Part shown: positions 52,901 through 61,668 of the stretch, piece by piece
Position numbering within the stretch: the first letter of the stretch is position 1
Layout: every line of letters starts with the position of its first letter
Assembly (NCBI RefSeq): GCF_000720255.1
Contig: NZ_JOJE01000030.1
Coordinates: 94,722 to 158,721, forward strand
Direction: 5' to 3'
DNA from: Streptomyces griseus subsp. griseus
Lineage (GTDB): Bacteria > Actinomycetota > Actinomycetes > Streptomycetales > Streptomycetaceae
Length of the DNA: 64,000 nt
The notes under the pieces: generated by a model
Told to the model about the DNA's origin: nothing
The model's database searches: none
The model's input: only the letters and a program-made list of their open reading frames with translations
Translations under genes and position numbers: made by a program

Positions 52901-53159
52901 CATGGGCCGCTACGACCTCAACGACAACCTCCGCGGGCTGCCCGCCGCCTTCCTGCTGGCCGGGGCGTCCACGGTGATCGGGGCCCTGTGGCCGGTGACG
53001 GCGGACGTGGCGTCGGTGTTCTTCGAGGAGCTGTACGTGCGCCTGGACGCCGGGGAAGGAAAGCGGAAGGCCTTTCGCGCCGCACAGCTCACGGCCCGCG
53101 AACGCTACCCGGCCTATCGCCTCTGGGGAGCGTTCACCTTCGTCGGAGCCTGGACCTGA
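49938..53159 (+). CDS. CHAT-domain protease protein
   Basis: 1073 residues from ATG 49938 (GAAGGGAG upstream), 83 bases after the acyl-CoA ligase. The first ~720 residues are helical, without signal peptide or membrane helix. The C-terminal ~300 residues form a caspase-like CHAT domain: LCFWPHGPLHYVPFHLL, LHIAAHGSHDAE with catalytic His939, LVTLSACESAMG with catalytic Cys985, FLLAGASTVIGALWPV, and a final AYRLWGAFTFVG. CHAT proteases cut specific partner proteins on a signal, in defence or regulated death systems (for example Craspase). What this one senses and cuts is unknown. Confidence 0.92.
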   Translation: MEPGAPVQELFVLADRVTERIITLRFATTSVANRDWSALTEDDVRAACRLAGQVLDRSPERACVLAHLTLLAARARWGEDRDSPWWTAADVYVELARTRLERVADGDRLNHALAVVDRQIAILDDRIERLRRRRLSRQARALAASEEQERADTLQGAAALILGPYLANYDKEAVWERLAEWIDPVGPKRRTLMLGPDIGERHRIAQSPIRVSEDMDRAPMPYPVHAAESALAQLERALATARGHVRGLCLYRKVRALDFLRLLGENVVDFERRLLETAEEALVHLDAERAPEDRLLLLDLLVGYGARPAPRHLDELLPSPFDRLRDAHGPDRTLTTLIVTGRFIDRPALLAELQACAEEVLPDLSNRQLILSYYDMIVHRLPENRYVCQGMERRAGLAAVEEQLPQIDALGREEPAAAAATLLHLISHVRDADGAGAAALLAKVAELDSVYAEGHQWLMLHMAVSARRRYADALAGAGRVREAFLEYADIAEEQVRLLSHLRLPKLMRTFAQEVIGRFVPVEDAEDPIRVSALVLMALNPVVRTLTPSMVQGNEDFVHSLGLLADQELRAEDVPPAITFTHHCMFKGVDVGILLDNARPRRVGPASTGLMAEIRGREAALGPYVPPRIDELEETLDWVPSGMSALYYVTLGESAPDSTVEGSLRSLRQAFDRSVTRDLLGDLLTSDDPGLSTRHPSTELGRLRHVLPADTVLVSLFVGELAGTNTAEVPVNKACLTLIAVTADGCEGYLMRLDAVAGVVGMTSEDQLVKFHPLAADVANLRLYLNADGHSRPVGPHAGELLSRCYVRLGGPPAQALERWRSEGRRHLCFWPHGPLHYVPFHLLHHDGRPLADDWTVTTIPTTAVLGDPASPVAPRRIVIAGTRTAHPAFGLVEQAAVSEHVRNLAARVRPSRLMEDAEVTPASLLAAAEHATHLHIAAHGSHDAEAAWFQCLYLNPDPDNDGRLYAFQVAQADLSRLDLVTLSACESAMGRYDLNDNLRGLPAAFLLAGASTVIGALWPVTADVASVFFEELYVRLDAGEGKRKAFRAAQLTARERYPAYRLWGAFTFVGAWT

Positions 53160-53171
53160 GCCCCCCCCGCG

Positions 53172-53852
53172 TCAGCCCGACACGGGTGTGATCGCGAGGA
53201 AGTCCGGGATCCGTGCCGTGCAGTTGACGAACCCCGCCCGCTTCCTGCGCACGGTCGCCGACAGGCTCAGCACGGCGTCGACCGGCACGCCCCGGGGCGT
53301 GTCGGTGAGCAGCGTGAGCTGGTGCGGGTCGGCCAGTTCCCGAGGGGCGACGCGAGTGAACTCCCAGTGGACGACCGACGTGCCGACACCTTCGACACGG
53401 AGATAGGGCTCGCCCGCCTCGTCCTGCCGACTGCGCTCGGCCTCGGGCTTCAGCACGCCGAAGTCGGCCGCGACGGCGAGCCTGCTGCTGCGGACACGGG
53501 GCGTGCTCAGACCGCGGGGCGACACGCGGATGGCGACCGCCGGTTTGCCCTGCTGGTGAGCACCGGCGCTCAGCATCACCTCGAGGTTCACCAGCAGGAC
53601 GGGCTCGCGGGGATCGTGCCGGAAGTTCACCTCCAGCAGCATGAGGTGGAACACGCGGTGTTGCGCGTTCTGCTCGGCGTACGGCCTCAGATCCTCCGGC
53701 AGCGCGTCCGGTTCGAGCCGCCACACCAGGGGGTGACCGAGATAGACCCGCTCTCTCACCGCGTGCGGGTCGAAGGGGCCGTGCAGCACCTTGACGGGTT
53801 CGAGCTCCAGCTCGACATAGGACGGTTCGGGAATGTCGACGTCGAATCCCAT
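53172..53852 (-). CDS. Unknown protein convergent with the CHAT protease
   Basis: 226 residues from ATG 53852 (MGFDVDIPEPSYVEL). No signal peptide, no membrane helix; strand-rich, with LEPVKVLHGPFD, HRVFHLMLLEVNF, VHWEFTRVAP and many charged turns. I do not recognise the family. The stop is 12 bases from the CHAT stop on the opposite strand, a tight convergence often seen for functionally linked pairs, though convergence alone is weak evidence. It could be a substrate, regulator or unrelated neighbour. Confidence 0.7.
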   Translation of the reverse strand: MGFDVDIPEPSYVELELEPVKVLHGPFDPHAVRERVYLGHPLVWRLEPDALPEDLRPYAEQNAQHRVFHLMLLEVNFRHDPREPVLLVNLEVMLSAGAHQQGKPAVAIRVSPRGLSTPRVRSSRLAVAADFGVLKPEAERSRQDEAGEPYLRVEGVGTSVVHWEFTRVAPRELADPHQLTLLTDTPRGVPVDAVLSLSATVRRKRAGFVNCTARIPDFLAITPVSG

Positions 53853-53970
53853 GATCCCCCCGATATATCCGCGGCCCTTCGGCCTCGGCCCCCTCGCTCC
53901 CCGACATCGCACGTGCTCCGTCATTCTGCGACCCGGCCCCCCGGAGGACAACGGCGCACGGAAGTACGGA

Positions 53971-53999
53971 CGGTCCGCCGCTCCCGGGACGGCGGACCG
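53971..53999 (-). terminator. Terminator-like hairpin below the acylase remnant
   Basis: CGGTCCGCCG (53971-53980) pairs with CGGCGGACCG (53990-53999), a perfect 10-bp stem with a 9-base loop, 9 bases past the stop of the minus-strand acylase fragment. Confidence 0.8.
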
Positions 54000-54007
54000 C
54001 CACTCCG

Positions 54008-54907
54008 CTACGAGCGCACCCGCACCACCCGCAGCGCCGGCGACGACAGGATGTCCTTCTCGCAGAACCGGGACGTCACCCACCGCCCGGCCGAGAACAG
54101 CCGTGTCTCGTCGCCGTAGTGCGGCGAGTTCGGGTTCGACGACTGGGAGTACGTCAGGACCGTGCGGGCCACCGGGCAGCGGCCGTCGTCGAAGCCGACG
54201 GCCTGGATGTAGCTCGAGCCGGTCGTCACCTCCGTGTAGCCGCCGTCCGCCGGGTTCCACACGGGCTCGACCTTGTTCCAGACGCCGAGCGACTCCGTGC
54301 CGCCCGGGACGGGGATGCGCCGCCCGTCCCGTACGACGAACTGGTGCTTGCCGAGCGGGGCGTCCAGCGGGATCGCCGCCGCGCGGAGTTCGGCCACCGC
54401 GTCCGCGAGAGCCTTCGTGAAGGCGGGGGCGGTGGTGTCCAGCGTGTTCGGGGTGTGGACGGGGTCGGCGGCCGAGAACGGCACCTTCCACAGCTGGGAG
54501 GCGGGCAGCTTGCGCCAGAAGCGGTCGAAGAGCAGGGCCCCGCGGCTGTCGGTGGTCGCCGCGCGGTCCCACGTGGCGAGCACCGCGCACGCCTCCCGCA
54601 CGTCGACCGCCGCGCCGTCGCTGCCCGTCGCCGTACCGCCGGGCAGCGCCGCGCACGCCTTCGCCGCGTCGGCGGCGACCAGATCACCCGCCGGCACACG
54701 GTTCGCGTACTGCTGCCGCTGGAGGTCCCGCACGGTCAGGCCGCCGCGCCGGGCCAGCGCCGCCACGTCCTCGAGCGCGCCCCGCGTCCGCAGGGAGCGC
54801 TGCGTGCCGACGGTGCCGAAGATCCGCTCGTACCCCGTCAGCGGCCGGTCCGCGTTGGCAAGCCAGGCACTGTCGTTGGAGTTGTCCAACGTAGGAAGCG
54901 TGGACAA
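54008..54907 (-). pseudogene. C-terminal part of an Ntn-hydrolase acylase (penicillin/AHL acylase family)
   Basis: About 300 residues from LPTLDNSNDSAWLANADRPLTGYERIFG to GDETRLFSAGRWVTSRFCEKDI. This is the C-terminal part of the beta-subunit of PvdQ/penicillin-acylase-like enzymes, which are normally ~800 residues, self-cleaved and secreted. The signal peptide, alpha subunit and catalytic N-terminal serine are absent; upstream DNA is unrelated and leads into IS1380 debris. A dead remnant, though its terminator remains. Confidence 0.88.
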
Positions 54908-55181
54908 AGGCGCTGGTCAACCTGGCTGTTAACCCTGGGTATTCAGCGGAATTGGGTGATCTGACGCCCCGATAGCAGAAACGTGGCGTTGACCCGCAAG
55001 GAGACAGGACTCCGTTAGCCTTGAAATTTCGTGACGGTTCGCCGACGGAGTCGGTGGACCGTTTTCGTGCCGTGGGCTGGGGCTGTGCAGGCTGAAGACA
55101 CGAGTGTCGCTTCGGGATGGCGCCGGATTCCACTGCTCCGGGTTTGAGGTGCTGTCGAAGGGACGGGGCATCTATTGGCCA

Positions 55182-55635
55182 GCCTGGGTCCGGGAGTTGG
55201 TTGAGCCGGTTGAGGGCGGCGGTGATGTGGTTGCTCCAGGGCCGGTGCCGGGCCAGGCGGAGGATCCGCCGATGGCCGATGGTCACGAGTTGCCTGGCCG
55301 TGGTGAACGGGCGGAGCCGCAGGCGGCGGGGCTCCCGGAGTCTGGTCTTGCTGGTCAGTGCGAGCATCGGCATTCAGGCCAGCAGGTCCAGCGCGATCTC
55401 CAGCCAGATCTGGTTCTGGGCCGTGCGGTGCAGGGGGAGAATCCGCAGCCGGTGGCCCGGGCGGCCCTGATGTGGTCCTCGACACGGGCCCGCAGCCGGT
55501 GCCGGAGCCCGAGCTTGGCGCCCGGCCGGCTGGAGGTGTTGGAGGCGAAACACCAAGCCGCATGCCTTCCACGGGGGTCAGCCTCAACGGGGCCCCAGGG
55601 TGCGGCCTTTCCTTCCGGATGATCCGCCGCATGCC
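55182..55635 (-). mobile_element. IS1380-family transposase remnant, frameshifted
   Basis: Minus-strand pieces in three frames read ERPHPGAPLRLT, then GLRHRLRARVEDHIRAARATG, then LPLHRTAQNQIWLEIALDLLA (with a stop), and MPMLALTSKTRLREPRRLRLR to RPWSNHITAALNRL. Together they are the C-terminal third of an IS1380 transposase. At least two frameshifts and one stop; N-terminal two-thirds missing. Bases 54908-55181 probably hold its right end plus unrecognised sequence. Confidence 0.85.
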
Positions 55636-55639
55636 CTTT

Positions 55640-55790
55640 GGTCGGCCGTCCAGGACGCCGCCGGTGAGTTCGGCTCCTGGCTGGCCTCCGGTGTGGACCC
55701 CGCCGAATGCGCTCGCAGGGCAGGCCAGAGCACCCAGGTTCTCTTCCGCTACTAAGCGAAGTTCCTGGCCGGGACCTTAGCTGTGGGTCT
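55640..55790 (+). pseudogene. C-terminal remnant of a tyrosine-recombinase/integrase
   Basis: Reads WLASGVDPAECARRAGQSTQVLFRYY, then a TAA stop (55753-55755), then AKFLAG. This is the end of Streptomyces phage/plasmid-type integrases, including the catalytic-tyrosine tail region, with the gene cut by an in-frame stop. Only ~50 residues survive. Bases 55791-55985 hold nothing I recognise. Confidence 0.75.
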
Positions 55791-55985
55791 TGCGGGCGAA
55801 GCAGTACACGCAGGTACTGCTTCTCCCTCGGTATCTTCTCGTGCCCGAGGCGGGAGGCATGAGGCAGGGTCGTTTCAAAGTCCGGGTTGCGGGTGATCGT
55901 GCAGGTCAGGCGATGCCGAGTAGGTCGAGCGGCCTGTTGAAGGGGTCGTGGCCGCCGCGGTCCGGGCTCTGGGCCTGAGCTGGGG

Positions 55986-56153
55986 GTGCTTCACGTCGAG
56001 CTGCGGTCGACGACGAGCGGTCCCCGCCTGATCGAGGTCAACGGTCGGCCGACGGGGGACCTCATACCACTCCTCCTCGAGCTGGCCACTGGCATCAACA
56101 TCTCCCCAGGCCCTGGCCACCCTCGCCACCGGCGAGACGCCCGACCTAAAGCG
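55986..56153 (+). pseudogene. Tail of an ATP-grasp enzyme
   Basis: Reads LHVELRSTTSGPRLIEVNGRPTGDLIPLLLELATG, the E-x-N-x-R-GGD metal-binding end of carbamoyl-phosphate-synthetase-like ATP-grasp domains; after ISPG a frameshift breaks the expected ALATLATGETPDL. The rest of the gene is missing. Confidence 0.7.
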
Positions 56154-56199
56154 CGTTGCACAAGGCCGTGTTTGGGTAGGTCAGGGCCTATGATCGCGG

Positions 56200-56690
56200 T
56201 CTTCTGCATGATGCGAGGGCGAGGTTGTGGATATGCGCGACGGCTTGGACCGCGTGGTGGAGGCCGTCGCCGTGCTGCTTCAGTTGCGGAGGATCTTGTA
56301 GTTCTTCATCCGGCCGATCACATGCTCCACGCGCGCTCGCACCTTGCGGTGGGCGGCGTTGTCGTCCTCCTCGCCCGGCAGCAGGGGCCGGTGAGGCCGT
56401 TTGCGGTGCGGCATGACCATCCCGCAGTTGAGATAGGCGCCGTCGCCCAGGACGGTCACGCCCTGGCAGTGTTCGCTCAGCCCGGAGGCCCGCCAGGCGT
56501 GCGCGTCCGCGGTGGTGCCGGGCACCCGGCGGGCGGCGGCGATCACAAGGCGGATGTCGGCATCGACGATGACCTGCACGTTCGCCGAGAACCGGTAGTT
56601 GCGTGACGATGAGCCGATGTTCCGGTCGCGGACCGGGACCAGGGTGCCGTCCACGATCCACAACCGGTCCGCGGCATCGGCCGTCCGCGT
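56200..56690 (-). mobile_element. IS5-type (DDE_Tnp_4) transposase remnant
   Basis: Minus strand: RLWIVDGTLVPVRD (first Asp), SRNYRFSANVQVIVDADIRLVIAAARRVPGTTADAHAW (in part), VTVLGDGAYLN (second Asp), RARVEHVIGRMKNYKILR (Glu) then, after a frameshift, GDGLHHAVQAVAHIHNLALA. The DDE triad is visible but the first ~120 residues and the start are gone, so it is inactive. It abuts the decayed glycolate oxidase genes. Confidence 0.88.
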
Positions 56691-56808
56691 ACGAAGGGAC
56701 CCCGCAGGCCCGCCTCCACCGTCGCTCCGTAGGCAGCGAGGACTGGATCCGCACCGAGCTCCCACAGCTGCCGCCGTCAGACGGACCGGCAGCTCCGGGT
56801 TCTCGGCG

Positions 56809-58166
56809 TCACGGCCGGGGCGCATCCTGCGGGTCGGCCGGAACCGAGTCCGGACCCGGGAGGCCCCTCGGCGGGTGCGCGGCCCGCAGGATCGACGTAT
56901 CGCCGCGGAGGGAGGCATCAAGAAGCTCGACCGGGTGGACGACGGGGATGCCGGGGTCGCCCGTATGACGGCGTATCTGCAGCAAGCAGCCCGCGTTCCC
57001 CGTTGCGATCACGTCTGGCCCGCCGGCGAGGAGGTTGTCCGCCTTGCGCAGGCCCGGCCGTTCGGCGGGCTCGGGCTGCACCAGGGTGTAGATGCCTGCG
57101 GAGCCGCAGCAGATCTCCGGCTCCGCCACGTCGACCAGGGTCAGGCCGGGGACCGTTCCGAGGAGCTGCCGTGGCTCGGCCGTGATCCGCTGTGCGTTGG
57201 CCAGGTGGCAGGCGTCGTGGTAGGCCACCCGGGCCGGCAGCGGATGGCGCGGGGCTACCGGCGTGAGTGAGGCGAGCAGCTCGCTCACGTCGCGGACCTT
57301 CGCCGAGAACGCCTCGGCTCGTTCGGCGTAGCCGGGATCGTCGCGCAGCAGCTCGCCGTACTCCTTGAGCGTGGACCCCGCAGCCGGCGACGTTGACCAC
57401 GATCGCGTCCACGTCCAGGTCGCCGAGGGCGTCGATCGTGGCGCGTGCCCGCCGCGCCGCGTCGGAGTCCAGGCCCACGTGCATGCTCAGCGCGCCGCAG
57501 CAAGGCTGGCCGGGCGGGACGACGACGTCGCAGCCCTCGGCGGACAACACCCGTACGGTCGCGGCGTTGACGTGACCGAAGTAGACCCGCTGCGCGCATC
57601 CGGTCAACAGCGCGACGCGCAGTCGTCGTTCGGTCCGTGCGGGCACGAAGGCCGGGGCACGGGTGAACAGGGCGCGCAGGCGCACGGGCGGCAGCAGACC
57701 GTCGAGCGCGCGGAGTCGGGGCGGGACCAGACGGCGGAGGAGGCGCTGCAGGCCGCTGCGTTGGTAGAGCAGCCCGAGCACGGTGGCCGCGCGCAGGCGG
57801 TTCGGATAGGGGAACAAGCTGAAGATCAGCTGGCGGAAGAGCGCGTCCGCGGGCGCGCGCGGGACGTTCCGCTCCACCTGCGGCCTGGTCGCCTCCAGCA
57901 GCCGGTCGTACCGCACGCCGGACGGGCACGCGGTGACACAGGCCATGCAGCCGACGCACCCGTCGATGCCGGGCGAACGTGGCGTCAAGAGGCACCTCGC
58001 CGCGGTCGGCCAGATCCATCAGGTGGATGCGGCCACGCGGCGAATCCATCTCCTTCCCGTCCAGCAGGTAGGTGGGGCAACTGGGCAGGCAGAAGCCGCA
58101 GTGGACGCAATCGTCCAGCAACTCCCGGCGAGGGGGATTCGTCTCGTCGAACGAGTTCAGAACCAT
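56809..58166 (-). pseudogene. glcF: Glycolate oxidase iron-sulfur subunit, two frameshifts
   Basis: Starts [16 protein letters not shown] with the first 4Fe-4S cluster [13 protein letters not shown] frameshift near 57965 leads to [15 protein letters not shown] (second cluster); a one-base gain near 57381 in a G-run shifts again before the C-terminal part with AYHDACHLANAQ, ICCGSAGIY and NAGCLLQI (CCG domains). All functional motifs are still present, so decay is recent, or two sequencing errors are possible. GlcF carries electrons for the D-lactate/glycolate dehydrogenase GlcDEF. It is downstream of the glcD-glcE composite and overlaps its end. Confidence 0.88.
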
Positions 58167-59405
58167 GGGGAGAACCTTCCGGTACCGAATCGGTCCGACG
58201 GATTGAACTGCTGTTTGACTGCCCGCATCACGGCCACCGATGCCGGCGGCGGGCCCCACGCCGGCACGTCGGTCCCACGACGCAGGACGACCGTGCTGCC
58301 GCCCCGGCCGGCGATGTCCTCCCGGAGCGGGTCGAGCGCGGCGGCCGTGGTGTTCCGGAGCCGTACATGTGCACACCCGTCCCGAGCCCACCACTCAAGA
58401 CGGGCGGCGAGCCGGCCGCCGCCCGCACCCGCTCGGCCACCCATGGCCACAGGCCGGGCAGCGCGCCGATCCGGAACACCGTGTCACCGGGTTCGCCCGG
58501 CGACACCCCCGCTACCCCGTCCCAGACCGAGGGGTCGGCCTCCTCGAATCCCGTGGCGCGCGCCCGCCGGGCCACACCCGCCGACGTGCCCTCGAAGCGG
58601 GCCAGCAACCGGCCGTCGTACCACTCCAGTGTCACCGGCTCCAGACCGTCCCGCATCAACCGGTCCGCCAAGCCGAGGCTCTGCTCCGGCGCGCAGACGG
58701 CGGCGACGGTGCACGACGCCTCGGCCGACGGGTGCAGCCGCAGGGTCACTTCGGCGATCACGCCGAGCGTTTCCAGCGAGCCGTGGAACAGAGCCGGACC
58801 ACGACCCTGGTGACGACGCCGAGAGTGCCCTCGGAGCCGATGAACGCGCCGAGCAGGTCGTACCCGGGCTGCTGTGGGGAGTCTGCGCCCAGCGTGGTGA
58901 TCGTGCCGTCGGCGAGGACGTGGTGAACGGTGAAGCCGTACTTGAGGCAGTGGGCGCCTCCGGAGGTCTCCGCCACGTTCCCGCCGATCGTGCACACCTG
59001 CTGGCTGGAGGGGTCCGGCGCGTAGTACAGGTCGATCGGCTCCGCGGCCCGGCTGATCTCACGGTTGGTGACACCGGGCTCGACGACGGCCCGCCGGTTC
59101 ACCGGGTCGACCTCGATCACCCGGCGCAGGCGCTGCACGGACACGACCACTCCGTCGGCCACCGGCAGGGCACCGCCGGGCAGACCGGTGCCGGCGCCGC
59201 GCGCCACGAAGGGGATTCCGTGGCGGGCGCAGACCGCGACGGCGGCCGCCACCTCGGCCGCCGAGTCCGGCAGCACGACCAGCGGGGGAGTCACCCGGTA
59301 CCCCGTCAGCCCGTCGCATTCGTACGTCCGTAGTTCGGTCGGCTCGGTGAGGACGTTCTCCTCGCCGAGGACGGCTGTGAACTCACGGATCACGGAGGCG
59401 TCCAC
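58157..59405 (-). pseudogene. Composite of glcD N-terminal half and glcE C-terminal half
   Basis: Starts at GTG 59405, overlapping the previous frame. The first ~205 residues are GlcD: FVARGAGTGLPGGALP FAD loop, IGGNVAETSGGAHCLKYG, FIGSEGTLGVVTRVVVRL. At about 58790 it jumps into GlcE-type sequence in another frame: FHGSLETLGVIAEVTLRLHP, WYDGRLLARFEGT, then a third frame shift near 58375 to the GlcE end ([33 protein letters not shown]). The middle of glcD and start of glcE have been deleted, near a motif (GS-GTLGV) shared by both. Non-functional. Confidence 0.85.
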
Positions 59406-59407
59406 GG

Positions 59408-60265
59408 CTACTCCCGGTACTCGACGACGACGGTCTCGAAGAGCGCCAGCTCGGGCAGCGTCAGCGACAGCGTCCCGTCGTGCGCGGACAGCGGGATGTC
59501 CACGCCCGCCCGCAACGCGTGCGCGCGCAGCGGCGTGTGGTCGGTGGTGAGAGCCACCCGGATGTCCCGGACCGGGACCGGCGCGTGGAAGGCGGTGCCC
59601 GACTGGCCGGTCAGGTTGACGAGGCTGACGAGGAGGGCGCCGGCGCCGGGGTTGTCCCGCGCCACCACCTCGACGGTGGCGGGTGCGTCGGTGGTGAGCC
59701 GCGGCTTCAGACCGAGCAGGTCGCGCAGAGCCGCCATCACCAGACGGGCGTGGCCGTCGTAGGCGTAACTCTGGTAGTGGGTGCCGACGTTCCAGGGGAT
59801 CACCACATCGCCGGACGGCGTCCGCACCAGACCGGGGGTGTCGGAGACCTCGGTGTGGTAGCACTTCTCCGGGGGACCGAACATGTGCGGCGGGATGTAC
59901 GCCAGGAAGCCCTCGCCCTCGCCCTCGTACGGTGCGAACCTGCCGTAGAGGTACACCAGGTCCAGGTTGTCGAGGCCGGTGAGCTGCTTCCTGTCGTCCG
60001 GCCGGTCGTCCGGCCGGATCGCGAAGTACGCGCCCTGCACGTGCGCGTCGACGTCGGCTCCCGTGGCGCCGGTGGTGAGGACAGGGCGGTCCGTTCCGAC
60101 GCTCAGGCGGGGGTCGGGCAGGACGACGGCCGCGTACCGGCGCAGCCGCTCCGGGTCCACCAAGTCCTCGCGGAGCACGTCGAACTGCACGTGGTGCTCG
60201 GCGAGGATGCGGTACAACCCGAAGAACTTGGGGTTGGCTGTCCTCGGTTGGACCAGGCACACGTC
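59408..60265 (-). pseudogene. C-terminal part of a beta-galactosidase-like glycoside hydrolase (trimerization domain)
   Basis: About 285 residues: FGLYRILAEHHVQFDVLREDL, VLPD and AYFAIRPDD, then YEGEGEGFLAYIPPHMFGPPEKCYHTE and a C-terminal beta domain (LVSLVNLTGQ). This matches the glutamine-amidotransferase-like trimerization domain plus C-terminal domain of large (~650-700 aa) beta-galactosidase-type enzymes; the catalytic barrel is gone. It abuts an oppositely oriented fragment at about 60270. Confidence 0.75.
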
Positions 60266-60297
60266 CGGCGGGCCCGGTCGAATGCGGCGGCAGCCCG

Positions 60298-60489
60298 ATG
60301 CTGCCGCCCCAGGGAGCCCCCGCCCCACAGCCGACCAGCCAGGTACCGGACACCCTCATCGGCAAGCGGTTCGTCGACCCCGCCGACACGCTCGAACTCC
60401 TCTGCACCGCCTCCGGCGCCGGCCACCTCACGTACGGAGGAAGGCCCCTGGCGGTCAAACCGCCCAAGGCCCTGCCCGCCTCGGACTGA
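60298..60489 (+). pseudogene. Short C-terminal fragment of a conserved protein upstream of the amidohydrolase
   Basis: Reads PDTLIGKRFVDPADTLELLCTASGAGHLTYGGRPLAVKPPKALPASD (in part): a small compact domain ending in a stop 25 bases before the amidohydrolase start. Its N-terminus is cut at the junction with the glycosidase fragment. I do not know the family; its position suggests it belonged to the amidohydrolase operon. Confidence 0.5.
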
Positions 60490-60514
60490 TCCGCCCTCAG
60501 TTACAAGGAGTCCC

Positions 60515-61668
60515 ATGGACCGCGATGACATGATCCTCATCAGCGTCGACGACCACATCATCGAACCGCCGGACCTGTTCGCGAACCACCTGCCCGCCCG
60601 TTACAAGAAGGACGCTCCGCGTCTGGTCCACCGCGAGGATGGCAGCGACGTCTGGCAGTTCAGGGACGCCAGGATCGGCAACGCCGCACTCAACGCGGTC
60701 GCGGGCCGGCCCAAGGAGGAGTACGGCATGGAGCCGCAGGGCCTGGAGGAGATCAGGCCCGGCTGCTACGACGTCGACGAGTGGGTCGCCGACATGAACG
60801 CCGGTGGCGTCCTCGCGCAGCTGAACTTCCCTTCCTTCCCGGGCTTCCGCCCGCCTGTTCGCCACCGAGGACTCCGATTTCTCGCTGGCCCTGGTGCGCG
60901 CCTACAACGACTGGCACATCGACGAGTGGTGCGCCGCCCCCCCCGGCCGCTTCATCCCCATGGCCCTCCCGGCCATCTGGGACGCCGAGCTGTGCGCCCA
61001 GGAGATCCGGCGGGTCGCCGAGAAGGGGTGTCACGCCCTCACGTTCCCGGAGAACCCGGTCCCGCTCGGCTACCCCAGCTTCCACTCCGAGTACTGGGAC
61101 CCCGTATGGCGGGCGCTGACCGACTGCGGCACGGTCATGAATCTGCACATCGGATCCTCCGGCCGCCTCGCTATCACCGCGCCCGACGCACCGCCGGACG
61201 TGATGATCACCCTCCAGCCCATCAACCTCGTTCAGGCGGCCGCCGACCTGATGTGGTCCCGCGTCCTCAAGGAGTACCCGGCCATCAGGATCGCCCTGTC
61301 GGAGGGCGGCACCGGCTGGATCCCCTACTTCCTGGACCGCCTGGACCGTACCTACGAAATGCACGCCACCTGGACGCTCCAGGACTTCGGCGGAAGGCGG
61401 CCCTCGGAGATCTTCCGCGAGCACTTCCTGACCTGCTTCATCAGCGACCCGATCGGGGTGAAGCTCTGTCACGACATCGGAATCGACAACATCTGCTGGG
61501 AAGCCGACTACCCGCACAGCGACTCGATGTGGCCCAACGCCCCCGAGGAACCCCACGAGGTGCTGATTGCCAACTCCGTGCCGGACGACGACATCAACAA
61601 GATGACGCACGAGAACGCCATGCGCTGGTACTCCTTCGACCCGTTCGCCCACGTCCCCCGCGAACAGG
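60515..61668 (+). pseudogene. Amidohydrolase 2-family enzyme, frameshifted and cut at the 3' end
   Basis: N-terminus MDRDDMILISVDDHIIEPPDLF (metal-binding DxHxxxP variant) through FPSFPGF, then a deletion frameshift near 60848; the second frame carries ATEDSDFSLALVRAYNDW, VMNLHIGSS, IALSEGGTGWIPYFLDR, WEADYPHSD (catalytic Asp region) and DINKMTHENAMRWYSFD. The family includes decarboxylases and TIM-barrel hydrolases of aromatic or steroid-like acids. The last part is lost at the junction with the response regulator near 61668-61680. Confidence 0.85.

Noticed and set aside
53172..54656. A 494-residue minus-strand frame joining the acylase remnant and the unknown protein
   Set aside because: Its first half is a shadow of the acylase frame; the real unknown gene starts at ATG 53852.
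60753..61667. C-terminal extension of the response regulator as a new domain
   Set aside because: It is the antisense of amidohydrolase coding sequence and has no recognisable domain.
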